Source of the DNA: Sthenelais limicola
Taxonomy: Eukaryota > Annelida > Polychaeta > Phyllodocida > Sigalionidae
Direction of reading: 5' to 3'
DNA length: 64,000 bases
Assembly (NCBI GenBank): GCA_942159475.1
Contig: OW804097.1
Span: 6,601,685-6,665,684 of the forward strand
Below the pieces are notes generated by a model. It ran no database searches. It worked only from the letters and a program-made list of their open reading frames with translations, and had not been told where the DNA came from. Below, piece by piece: positions 50,001 through 59,000 of the stretch. Position numbers and translations under genes: made by a program. The stretch's first letter is position 1, and the number at the start of each line of letters is the position of its first letter.

Positions 50001-52916
50001 ACAACAGGAGGGATTCGAGATGTTTAGAAACAACTAACATTCGCATAATTTCATGTTCATTTTGCTGCAGTAGCCTTTGTTTTTCAGACTGGGCCTAAAA
50101 TGAAGAACTCATGAGGATATCACGTGGTACAAGTTATGATCATATTCCATTTGAAGATGTTCATCTAGAGACACATTCATCACGTGGCTCTCCAACAACC
50201 GACATTATCACTGTGACCACACCAATCAAGAAAAAAACGCTTTACCTCATCTTAAACAGCTTTACATCATCAAGGGGGACATTGTTTACATGTGTGTTTA
50301 TGTATTTATGTACCTCTGACATGTATGAAAATAATCATAAGAGATCACAATGTATATCAGATCATAAGGCTTTCATAATTATTGTCATCAAGACAGTGCT
50401 TTTTGGATAAAACAAGTTTCCAAATCTGATATTGATGAGGTAAAGCCAATGTGATGATGACTGTAAAGCGACTAAATGATTTCTCTACCACACAAACACG
50501 TTATGGGCATCTTCCTTAAAAATAATAAAATTATTTCCACAATTGTTACATCCAGATAGCTCCAAGTTAAAATTATTACAGTATACCTTGGTGCTGCATG
50601 CATCCACTAACATATAGATAAACATCCCATATAAATGAAAAGCGTGTTAAACCTAGCAAATGTTTATGAACTGAAACCTCTGAATCCCACTTTACCTCAC
50701 CATGTATAAGTAGGCACAGTGATTATGCAAGGCAATGCGTCATAAAATGTACACTCGCAGTGTCCAAAAGTGTAGTTCAAAGTTCCCCAGATCTGGGGTT
50801 AGACACAAATCAACGATCAGTGAGATGATATTTAATGAGGAAAAGAACTTACTGGTTCAGATGTTTGATCACAAACTTCCGAAGATATTGAACTCTTCCG
50901 AGAGTAAGTTTGTGATGTCTCTTCTTCGTTAGTGTTCTGCAAAAAACGTGAATTAAATAAGTATTACTCAACTCTGTGTTCCTTCCTATTGAGTTTAGTA
51001 TTAATCCCTATAGGTTTTCATAATCGTTGGTATGATAAATTGTATTGTCAGTAAAAGTTATGTATGGGTGAGAATGTCCGTTTCGTCATGTATTTTTCGT
51101 CATGTATTTAGTTTCCATCAAAATGTTCTTGTCTATAGTCCATTTGTGGAACTTACATTCCATTTCCTTAAGTAATATATATTTCGAGATGTTTTAAGTC
51201 ATTTGATTAAACTAATTGCATTTAATGGTCCTGAGCCCTGAGGTAATAATATAGTTGTATTCTCATGTGACGATTCTGACCTATTGCCTACTGTCGGATC
51301 TATAACACCTGTATGTTTCATAATTCTCTAAAGGTGGTTGATTAGATATTAGAAAATAGCCCTAAAGTTAATTTTTGGCATAGTAATACAAATCAAAATT
51401 ATTTTTTCTCAGTAGGAACTAGTCAGGAACCCGCTGGAAGACCTGGAAGACACCTTTCAGATGCAGGTCTCCTTTTTGTACATCTTTCTCGTATAAATAA
51501 AAAATGTTTTGAATTGTATTGAATTGAGTGCTTTAAGTGGTTTAGCCACTGTCAACAAAATCATTGGAGATGAGGTGGTCAATAAGATTTTTGTAAAATT
51601 CTTATCGAAAAAAACCTACATCTTTGGCACAGTAAGTGATGACTGGTGATGGGAAAATCACATCGGGAAGGCTGGTGATGTATATTAAACATGTCAGATA
51701 TTTGGTACTGATGTGATTGGTCGTCAGTGATTGTCAATGGAGGTAATGACAGTAGCGATGTATGAGCAAGACAGAAAATAAGATATAGTCGCATTCGGGT
51801 TATTGATGCAAAGACGATACAGCTACCAAGAACCCTTGTCATCAATCGGCATCACCAGCAATTACATCGTCTTTGTATCGACTATCTTTTGTCAACAGTG
51901 GCCACACCACTTTACTTATTGGTTCTGTGATGTTATATAGTGCGTCAGATGTACTTCTTTCGATGCATTGGGGTTGAGGGAGGCAATAAGAATATGTATT
52001 GTCCTTGCATCAACACAGCAAGCGATGACTGGTGATGCGTGGGCGACGGGAAAAATAAATAGGCATAGCTGGCGAGACATGTAGATTAGATTAAACATGT
52101 TTGATATTTTGTGCCGATGTGATTTTGCTGTGGTGCATTTTCAGTGGAGGTATTGACCATAGCTATGCTTTGGCGATGTCCAGTCGATGAGATTGCATAT
52201 ATCATTACGAAATTCTCCCCCCATTGACTAGCACCAGAGAGCGATTATGGGAAATTTTCCAATGTTTGAGCTGTTTGTGTACAATGGAAACAAAAAAAAG
52301 AGATAATTAAAATAGATGTAATTAGAATTGATTAATTAAATGATGTAATTATGAGTTGAGTTGATTTAATATACACAGCCCCCGACTCGCAAGATGAGAA
52401 GGATTGGGAGGGTGGGTTGAAGTAGGAGAGGAGGGGTGTTGACGGTTGGGCATCTGCTGGCAAAGACAATACCACCCCCAATAGCCCTCAGCTCTGCGGC
52501 GAAGCGTGAGTTTAAGGACCAATCCAACTGGTTTTCCTTCATGCACCGAAGTCATTTTAGTATAGACTATAGAAGCCTGTCTACGACCAAATTCTAAGTT
52601 ATAGAGGGGTGTCCTCGCCGTCCCAGTTTAATAGTAATATTTGTTTCCTAGAAATCACTGGTGCATGGCAAAGCAACTATAAAATGATAAAGGATGGTGG
52701 GAATTATATCTCACAATCATACCTTTATATTATATGTTTCGATAAACAAGGAAGCAGTTATTGTGTGTACTTACTGAAAGTCCCAAAAAGCTTCTCTGTA
52801 AGGGATAAAGAGATAAACACAGCAATTAAATTGATGAAATGGCAAAAAATGGAATGTAACATGTTCAATTTCAGCGCAGAGACCATAATAATGTTCCAAT
52901 AACTTACCAATGACAT
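33247..52916 (-). CDS. CARD-CARD-AIG1 GTPase fusion gene (gene ii), 19 exons, ~871 aa
   Basis: Hand-built model. Exons 5'->3': 52916-52908 (ATG, reads MSL), 52795-52775, 50936-50853, 50094-49972, 49832-49700, 49544-49519, 48381-48346, 44234-44088, 43487-43355, 41945-41920, 41717-41510, 39925-39857, 39143-38881, 37888-37776, 37544-37373, 37029-36679, 35015-34728, 34017-33928, 33570-33247 (stop). All junctions are AG/GT and the phases close to one open frame of 2616 nt. Domains: CARD1 ~39-124, CARD2 ~145-238, conserved unrecognised modules ~247-426, helical region ~427-638, AIG1-type GTPase ~639-871 with P-loop GKTGVGKS at ~670-677. CARDs form homotypic signalling assemblies and AIG1/GIMAP GTPases oligomerise on GTP; the combined role is inference. 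The first two tiny exons are the least certain. Intron 7 carries a LINE. An AATAAA lies ~230 nt past the stop (33019-33014). Confidence 0.75.
36679..37888 (-). CDS. Exons 14-16 of gene ii: helical region before the GTPase
   Basis: Exons 37888-37776, 37544-37373 and 37029-36679 give ~212 charged, mostly helical residues, for example KIEAELTAKRAHFILENS, LYQFMENYTKDIRERLVE and RSRLKMKKILRESPVNDD, ending at ISNP before a GTTAGT donor. No family is recognised. The position directly before the G domain suggests an arm that couples the CARD part to the GTPase. The donor GTTAGT is a weaker site than others in the gene, so the 3' end of exon 16 could shift by a few codons. Confidence 0.6.
38651..38738. 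repeat. Foldback hairpin, ~36-bp arms
   Basis: The left arm has TTGCTCCGTTTCTCGCTAA and the right arm TTAGCGAGAAACGGAGCA. A second small inverted repeat, AACACTGTGTTAG / CTAACACAGTGTT, lies just before it at 38474-38536. Located past exon 13 of gene ii, in the intron to exon 14. Confidence 0.75.
38881..39143 (-). CDS. Exon 13 of gene ii: conserved unrecognised module X
   Basis: Encodes ~87 residues containing NGINIEFHSIKDWSNLLDAF, GLSIEVVMDAVMKKEDETEE and KILRNISLF, ending before EMK at a GTAAG donor (38880-38876). About three quarters of the residues in the GINIEF-to-EMK core are identical to gene iv exon 15 (1773-1508), higher than for the CARDs. The W-x-x-L-x-x-A-F-G-L-S run recalls death-fold helices, but the rest does not convince me; family unknown. 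It is preceded by exon 12 (39925-39857), a basic linker reading VIGPTRGTQS. Confidence 0.7.
40265..40440 (+). repeat. Degenerate tandem array of GGACATNNCCCCGCC units
   Basis: About eleven loosely spaced GGACA/AGGACATTCAC units, becoming more diverged to the right. Lies in the intron between exons 11 and 12 of gene ii. Function none evident. Confidence 0.6.
41510..41717 (-). CDS. Exon 11 of gene ii: conserved unrecognised module A
   Basis: Encodes ~69 residues with KLLPKEDASFIEYV, RKEAIQFLKDKKVECMNDIY and SRELENLTRIYS. It is colinear with exon 13 of gene iv at 3699-3501, which reads GENRSFIEFV, DAIKFLKNKKVKCMNDIYEV and RELENLARIYS. Gene ii is longer by three codons; splice phases at both ends are the same. 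I do not recognise the family. A mostly helical, hydrophilic linker domain is likely. It always follows the CARD and its 26-nt linker exon. Confidence 0.7.
42319..42685. mobile_element. MITE with CGTATTTCCC-GTGTATAAGC inverted repeats
   Basis: Left end TATCGTATTTCCCCGTGTAT and right end its complement (ACACAGGGAAATACGATA). The interior repeats ATAAGCYGGGCCCCG five to six times in one orientation and has a T run at 42473-42489. It lies in the intron between exons 9 and 10 of gene ii. Confidence 0.65.
42901..42976 (+). repeat. 12-bp tandem repeat GCCCCGCTGACA, ~6 copies
   Basis: Six consecutive units alternate GCCCCACTGACA and GCCCCGCTGACA, then a partial unit. In one frame it would encode a repeated APLT peptide, but no gene context supports translation. 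Confidence 0.9.
43355..44234 (-). CDS. Exons 8-9 of gene ii: CARD2
   Basis: Exons 44234-44088 (147 nt) and 43487-43355 (133 nt). The translated product carries DILQNLQNNQTVIVENL, VDGVLLAKLGAIKF, and in the second exon ARKLLDRLQKGSY followed by QYYNVLQCILETGQ and IVTLM. This is the two-exon CARD layout with identical exon lengths to exons 10-11 of gene iv. The domain is preceded by a short acidic linker exon (48381-48346, reading STVLYIEEPDKQ) and followed by a 26-nt linker exon (41945-41920, ending in DILEKN). Confidence 0.8.
43520..43688. mobile_element. Small MITE with TTTAGACCC inverted repeats
   Basis: Left TTTAGACCCAGTTTGGTCAG and right complement (GACCAAGCCGGGTCTAAAA), 169 bp, directly followed by the foldback hairpin at 43690-43820. 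Intron between exons 8 and 9 is not hit; it lies just above exon 9 of gene ii. Confidence 0.6.
43690..43820. repeat. 131-bp foldback hairpin
   Basis: Near-perfect palindrome, arms of ~65 bp beginning GCACTAATACCCTCGG and ending CCGAGGTG-type complement, centred on GGGGCTAACGCCCC near 43755. A shorter hairpin with a similar CGAGGGTATAATACCC core lies at ~58165-58250. Confidence 0.8.
44330..44857 (-). mobile_element. 3' UTR and short-repeat tail of the LINE
   Basis: Below the stop of the RT ORF, the element ends at 44332-44352 with a 5-bp repeat (TTGAA/ATTCA) preceded on the minus strand by AATAAAG. Microsatellite-like 3' tails instead of poly(A) are typical of CR1/L2-type elements. No clean target-site duplication was found by eye. 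Confidence 0.65.
44858..47080 (-). mobile_element. 5'-truncated LINE with open reverse transcriptase ORF
   Basis: A 740-codon open frame with the order of non-LTR RT motifs: ARVTPLYKAG, NYRPISCISLPAKILE, FLDFSKAFDTVHH, YGVPQGTILGP and HYADDT (catalytic YADD). The endonuclease domain is absent; the frame begins where it would end (RFFPIFLIRKK) and a stop lies just upstream, so the copy is 5'-truncated. The C-terminal WNELKP block is present. Closest in style to CR1/L2/jockey-type LINEs. It lies antisense to nothing: it has the same strand as gene ii and sits in its intron 7. No internal stop suggests a recent insertion. Confidence 0.85.
47484..47610 (+). repeat. Interspersed repeat, copy 1 (inverted copy at 55420-55550)
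   Basis: GACATCATGCTGACTGACTA, CATGTTCTAATRTTTG and CAGCACTCC occur in the same order here and on the minus strand at 55550-55420. The second copy has AATAAA near its end, as expected for a retroelement 3' end; family not recognised. Confidence 0.55.
48037..48197. repeat. 161-bp foldback hairpin
   Basis: The left arm begins TAGTACCTAA and includes GGACACTTTTGCACTG; the right arm is its complement ending TTAGGTACTA. Arms of ~65 bp surround a loop that itself has GGCC/CCCAC complementarity. Located in intron 7 of gene ii. Confidence 0.8.
48847..48894. repeat. 14-bp tandem repeat carrying TGACGT
   Basis: TGACGCTCATTTCA, then TGACGTTCATTGCA twice, then TGACGT, at 48847, 48861, 48875 and 48889 (exact 14-bp period). 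Each unit has a half CRE/ATF site. It lies in intron 6-7 of gene ii. Confidence 0.8.
49090..49350. repeat. Direct duplication, 208-bp offset
   Basis: GCCACGCAAGGTAAACAAAT at 49090 and GCCACGCGAGGTAAATAAAT at 49298, both followed by ACATGGTAGTTGTGRTATAA. Similarity continues for ~100 bp, ending near TTGGGATC. Located in an intron of gene ii. Confidence 0.7.
49700..50094 (-). CDS. Exons 4-5 of gene ii: CARD1
   Basis: Exons 50094-49972 (123 nt) and 49832-49700 (133 nt) together encode ~85 residues with the CARD helix pattern: LLQQNEHEIMRML, then ESLLLSEGIIQEEF, then a second-exon half with CFQLLNILRKSSESVYEKF and QCLTRDNQEKILHLF. The GII-x-E-E-F motif followed by LLxIL-RKSS-xxYxxFLxCL is typical of CARDs. 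The intron cuts between helices 3 and 4, exactly as in the other CARDs of this window, and the second exon has the same length (133 nt) as theirs. Confidence rests on pattern only; a profile search was not possible. Confidence 0.75.
51405..51528 (+). mobile_element. LINE/SINE 3' end fragment
   Basis: Ends with AATAAAAAATGTTTTGAATTG and TATTGAATTG, the same kind of 5-bp-repeat tail as the LINE at 44.3 kb but on the opposite strand. It abuts the MITE starting at 51531. Confidence 0.45.
51531..51914. mobile_element. MITE of the GGCCACTGTCAACAAAA family, complete copy
   Basis: Left end AAGTGGTTTAGCCACTGTCA and right end complementary to it (GTCAACAGTGGCCACACCACTT). A partial further copy follows at ~51960-52205. 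Both lie in the intron between exons 2 and 3 of gene ii. Confidence 0.7.
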
Positions 52917-55900
52917 TATTTACAAGACTCCATGGCGGATTGACTGATATATCAGTTAGGGGCCCAAGTTAACTATTGAACAGCCAGTGACTTTCATGCT
53001 ACCACCAATTGACATACTTAGATAAGAGCCTTTTACGCCTTTCATATAATTTATCAGTTGGCTCATAAATACTTTCCATGTTGACGAACAGGTAACCTGA
53101 GGAGGGGGATCGAGGTGACCCATATACATAGATTTCACATGACGTCACCCAGTAGGCTGGGGTATCACAGTGGCCGCCATCTCTCGGGTCAAGGCTACCA
53201 TTGCCGTCTACGGCGCGGTTATCAAAACAAAGTTGATAAACCTCACAAGAGTAGATACTTGGGTAATACTACACTAAAGGCAGATTATGTAACCTATTAT
53301 GAAGGTATTGTTGAGGCAGATTAAAACTGGTAAAGGTTAAAACAGCCAGAAAACGGTATTTTCAAGTATCGCAGCATACATAGGCATCTAACTGGACCCC
53401 AGACATGGCGAGGGCCGTGAGCTGCCGTGACGTCAGTGAAATCTATGTATAGTGGCGTGACGGTGTCTGATACAAATTTATGATGAGATGGAAGAGGGCT
53501 GCACCTGAATAATATAATGCAAGGAGTCCCTATGTAAAATTGTGGCTTATATATTTTTAACAAATTTAATGATTTTTGTTTTCCTAATGCAAGGGTATGT
53601 GTGATTATTCACTCCCAAAGCCTGTTTTGTTTAATTAATCTCGGAATAAATAAAAACAAAATAAAGATTCAGAAAGAATACCATTTCCTCCCCATAAAAC
53701 CGTAATTGTATTAACATTGGTTGAGACAACACATGGGCCCACTCATTTACTTTAGTGTCAGTAGATGACTAACAATAATGTATTCATATGTCAATATCAT
53801 ACACACATCGGAGGGCAGTATAGACTGCCACTTTTTGTGGTTGAAGGTTGAATGAATGTAAATCAAGGTATTCCGTGTTTGTTATTAGTGTTAAAATATA
53901 TTTGCTTTAAATAAATATCTAATTTCGGGTGAGAAATAACTAATAGCCCCTTAATAAGAGAGAAGAGAGGGATAGCGAGAGGGGGTGCAAGAGAGCAGGC
54001 GGGGGAGAGAGAATACTGGACATAACTACTCTCTAAATGAAATTACCATGTCAATAACCAAGAATATGTGCGTTACATCTTAATATGAATGTTAAAGAAT
54101 GGGTTGATGAAGAATCTGTACTGAACTCTATTAGGGTACTTCCAGAAAAATCATTAATTTAGCTAATTCTGAAAGAAGGTGGCATAGCAAAACCTGAATA
54201 ACATTGGGCTTTAACCATTGTGATTGTAATGAGCAAAAACATAGAAAGAGTGATGTTTAAAGCTGTATATTTCTACTATTGTTATTTCCATATGAAAAAG
54301 ATTTTTATTTTGATCAACCATCAGATCTTATTTCGAAAATTTGAGAGAGAACTCGTTTCAGATAATTAGATCTCAAAATTTATCAATGATAGTGACATGT
54401 CAGATAGAGTATTCATTAATACGGTATTCTACAAGCTAAACATAAAGGCCGCTTGCATTTATCATCTTTATCTAGGATTTATATCAACAAATTTCCATGG
54501 TAAATTTGTTAAGGTATTCAGATGGCGTGGCAATCACAAACAGATACAAAACTGATAATATGCTTAGTAAGTTAAAATGCAGGACGATATCAATTCTCAT
54601 CATACCTTCGTTGAAATACAAAAATAAAAATGAATGCTCAGGAAATGAAAATTCAATATTTCGGCGAAAACCCCCAAAAATATTGAAATATGTTCCCAAC
54701 TTATGCATAGCTGCACTTCAAATACCTCGGAATAACAATTGCTGATCATACATGTCAGTAATTTGATCAAAACATATCTTCTATTGCAGAGCCAAACAGA
54801 GAAGGTATAATTATGGGCTCAAAAGTGAGTATACAAAGGGAGAAATACATTGAAAAGGATGTCTGCAGTAAACAAATATGATGAGCCATGTGTAAGTGTC
54901 TGGGGAGCAGGACACTTCATAAACAAACCTTTTCTATATAGGGAGTTATCATAGCTTTGTCGCATTACCGAATCAGTATCAATATATTTTTTTTGTTTTT
55001 AAAAGTTTTTATTCAGTCTATCAACAAATCCTTTCCTCCTCCGGGGTCGATCACACAAATTACATCGCACCCTCTCTTCACTTGGACATTAATTATTATT
55101 TCAACTAGGGATATTTAATTAACAAAAAACATATTTGCTCTATGTATGAAGGATGACTATTTGGCAACAAAATGGTAAAGGTACTGAGAATGACTCTTTG
55201 ATGATTAATTAACTAAAATCGACTAGGTAATCAGTATTAATATATTTATATTGCATTGTGATGATGTTATATTGAAGAATTGTGCGGTAGGGGGCGAGGC
55301 GGATGTATGTCTGAATGAGACTAATAATGATACAGAAATCTGACAACTTTCTCTCAAGATTTTACAATATCACAGTGGAGTCTAGCTGTAAGAGTAAGTC
55401 TAGTAGAGCACGGATCTTCAATAGGAGTGCTGAATTGCTTCTTTTATTTGTCTCCAAGACATATCAATATTCCAACATGTAGCAAATATTAGAACATGGC
55501 CTTTCTCCCAGTCTGCAGGGCTTCTAGTCAGTCAGCGTGATGTCTTGTAACGAGTTGATATCAGATCTGACTATACCGTGACTGGCAGACGTTATATATC
55601 AACCCTGACGTAACGTAGCAATTCAAGGTTAGATAGAAACAATACAATTAGCATCAGCCGCATTTTAACTTTTTTTTTAGTTTCAATTATTTATTCAGGC
55701 ATGGTTATATTTACATCGGTTTTTAACTATGCAGGCCACATAGTATCAAACATTACCAAATGCACATAGACTCATTTAAGTATAAAATGATGTCATGTTA
55801 TCCTATATTCAATTAATAAACAAAAAAAAATGGAATCATTAATTACAAGCTAACTTAGGTACATTTCTTCCAAGATGTTCAAAGACTTTTCCTTTGTTAC

Positions 55901-56042
55901 TTTGTATCTGTAAGAGTTTCGTTGCCATGATGGGATCTCAGCGATCACAGAAAATGTCACAAACCCACGAAAATACCATCTGAGCAGTCGTAGATTTTTA
56001 TTTTACTGACATGTACTGTACATCATTTACGATATTATTAAA
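52917..56042. other. Intergenic region between the LRR gene and gene ii
   Basis: Contains the CRE-bearing inverted-repeat element (53124-53451), a purine-rich tract (53955-54015), the inverted interspersed repeat (55420-55550) and the 3' UTR of the LRR gene. No coding exon recognised. Confidence 0.5.
53124..53451. mobile_element. 328-bp inverted-repeat element with CRE-like TGACGTCA in both arms
   Basis: The left arm TATACATAGATTTCAC at 53124 is followed by TGACGTCA (53141-53148); the right arm has TGACGTCA (53428-53435) followed by the complement GTGAAATCTATGTATA. Both arms also contain a GGCCGCCAT / ATGGCGAGGGCC segment. It lies ~210 bp upstream of the proposed first exon of gene ii. Confidence 0.6.
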
Positions 56043-59000
56043 TTATTTTATAATTTTGACTCTCTCATCACAGGTGTTCCACAATGCAGCTAAGTCATCT
56101 GGGACCTGTTCTCCATTTATATTAAATCTAGAAAGAAAGAAAAAGGAATATCACATGAACCATACAAACCAAATACTTTGCTGGGAAAGAGACCATCGAC
56201 TTATATTCCAATGAACTAAAACAAAGTTGGAATGAAATTCGCAGTAATAACTATCTATATGGAATGCACTGATGAGGTGGTTTGCTTCTGGATATCATAC
56301 ATACTTGTAGTGGTAGTGTGCAAACATCGCAAGTGGCAAAGCCATGAGCAATGATGTGCACATTTACACCCCTCAAGCAGACACTATCCACTAGCAAACT
56401 AATTTATCATTGCATTCCATATTACAATTATCGTTTTTAAATGGTGAATATCCATTCTTTTGTCATCCCTCCCTACATTGTTTTTATGTATCTACAACGC
56501 CTTCGCATCTCCGCAAAGCACGTTGTCTGCAGAAATCCACATGCATGGGTGTTCTCTAAACAAAACTAATTTAATGCAACATGCAGATATCACAGTAATA
56601 GGGTTCATAACAAGTTTAAGGAGTGGTATAATCCAGAAGTAAATCGCCCCAGAATCCATTTTACTGTGATAAATTAGCTGCTTGTGAGAAAAAGTTAACC
56701 TCTCTTTATAGTCTATTGGACAGTCTAGCCTCCCCCCCCCCCCCCTCCCGCACAAAGCTGTTGATTGTTGTGTTGACAAGCATTGGTCATGCTCTGCGCT
56801 GAACCTGACCAATGCCACGGGTAGTTGTAGTGTTGATAGGTACTTATTTGGCAATGTTCGGTACGCAATGTTTGGTACGGAATTCGGTAACTAAATATTT
56901 TGTTCGTTTTTAAATATGGCCTTATGAAACAATTCCTTCCGTCCAAGTTGTAGAGTATTATCACTGATATAGATAGAGAGTGATAATAGCATAGTTTTAC
57001 GGGTAATATACATCGGAAAACACATATCCCCTCACCATGCGTAAGTATATAGCGAGAAACCCGATTTATCGGGCATCGGTCGAAATGTTCAATGTTCAAA
57101 CTACGCTATGTACACATAGGTGATTGGATGCCGTCTGTCTAGATAAAATGGTGAACACACTGTTGAATTTAAAGATAACCAGCATAGAACATTTTTAAAT
57201 ATTCTTATTTAATATTTACCACATCACGTCTACATGATTTGTGGTTTCCCTGTATGATTACTGGCACATTTAAATAGTTTAAAAATCAATCCATATTTAC
57301 TCAAGTGTTATCCTGGTGTTCAGACGTAACAGACGATTGAGCTTTGGCAGCAACTCTGCTACCGTAGGATTCCTTGGTAGATCCATCCTAGTTAAATACA
57401 GTATCAGTATAAAAAATAGCCTCATTTAGTGAGATTCCTGGGGTCAAAAGAAACCTTCAATTGGAAATTGTGTAAAACTGTAAAGATTGCCTGAACATAG
57501 AAAGTGTGAATGCATTTGCCGAAACCAGCATGAAAGGCCATGAAGTATTTTATGAGGGGTATATATTTATTTATTATTGGTTAATGTGCTTTCTATATGC
57601 ACTTGAAATATGATGTTGGCACTTCTTTTTGGCGTTGCACTCATATCTGTTGTCTTTGATATTAGTGCATCTACATGGCGCTTTTTATGCCTTTTTAAGT
57701 ATCCAATAGGGTTTCCTTATGATTTCATCAGGAAGGAAGCGAACCAGTGGAATCGCTCCGTGGTTATATAGGGTCTGTAAGTGTCATGGCTGCCGCTGCC
57801 TGCTTTTACTTATTTAATCATGTTATGTATCACTTCTGGGAAAGAAAGTGACATCATGGCCAATGACAATGCATATAGCAAATTAAATATCCCCTCTCTC
57901 CATCACCCCAGCAATGTCCAGGAACTTCTGGTTAACATATAGGGAATAATTTGACCCTATATATGGCTATCCAGTGGTCAGAACTTAGAATAAATCTTGG
58001 AGAAATCTACAAACTTTTTGACCCATTGCTTTTTCAATGGGAGTGACATCACTTCCTTTACTGGAAGAAGCACTAAGTGTGCGACAAACCTGGTGGTGGC
58101 CATTTTGAACCTACATGCCTTATTGCGCTAAAAATGAAGCGGACATAGAGCAAATGAAAAGCACACTATTTAAGAAATAATTTCCGAGGTTTTTTCTGAT
58201 CGAGGGTATAATACCCAAGATCAGAAAAAAACGAGGGAATTATTGCTTTTAGAAGAGATTTGATGAGATTCCCTTAATGGTAGAGAAAAAAAGATAAGAG
58301 AAGACAAACCTTCTTTATTCCATCGAAAAAAACATCAGCACACACCATGAGAGTCGCCATACTGTTTACCGACCTGAACCGGAAGTCTGTGCACGGAAGT
58401 TTGCAATGCTTTAGTTGGAACCTACGTGATAATGCGACGGCTGGCCGAATGAAGCTCCAGCTACAACAGCCAATCAGAGGTGCGTAGTCACTGATGTCAC
58501 GTTCAGCCAGCCGGCGCATTTTTATAAGGTTTCGCTGCTTACGCACACCCGGACAACTCAGGGTTCAAGGTCGGTTCGGGGACTTTTGAATGTTATCCTC
58601 CGTGCGCTATATAGACTACCATACACAATGCAACGCCAAGTGCTCTGTGCACAGAATAGCTATGTCGAAAGTCTCCACAGTGCTTCCGCCATGCCCACTC
58701 GCTCGAACTCTATGGCTTCTGAAATCATTGATTTCCGTAGACTAAATCTTCGCTATCGGGCTAAAACTATATTTAAATCATTTCTAGTGATTCACATTAT
58801 TTATTTATCTCTTTTTTAAGTCACTAGACACACAGAACATGGCATTTGTAAACCGGGAGTCTGATGCTTTGGATCGCAAGCAGCAGAACCTTACGGTAAC
58901 GCACCGGCTGGCCGAAAGTGACTTCAGTGACTTCAGTGACTACGCACCGCTGATTGGCTGTTTCTCCGCTAAGTCCCGCCCACTTGAGTCTGGCTTCAAT

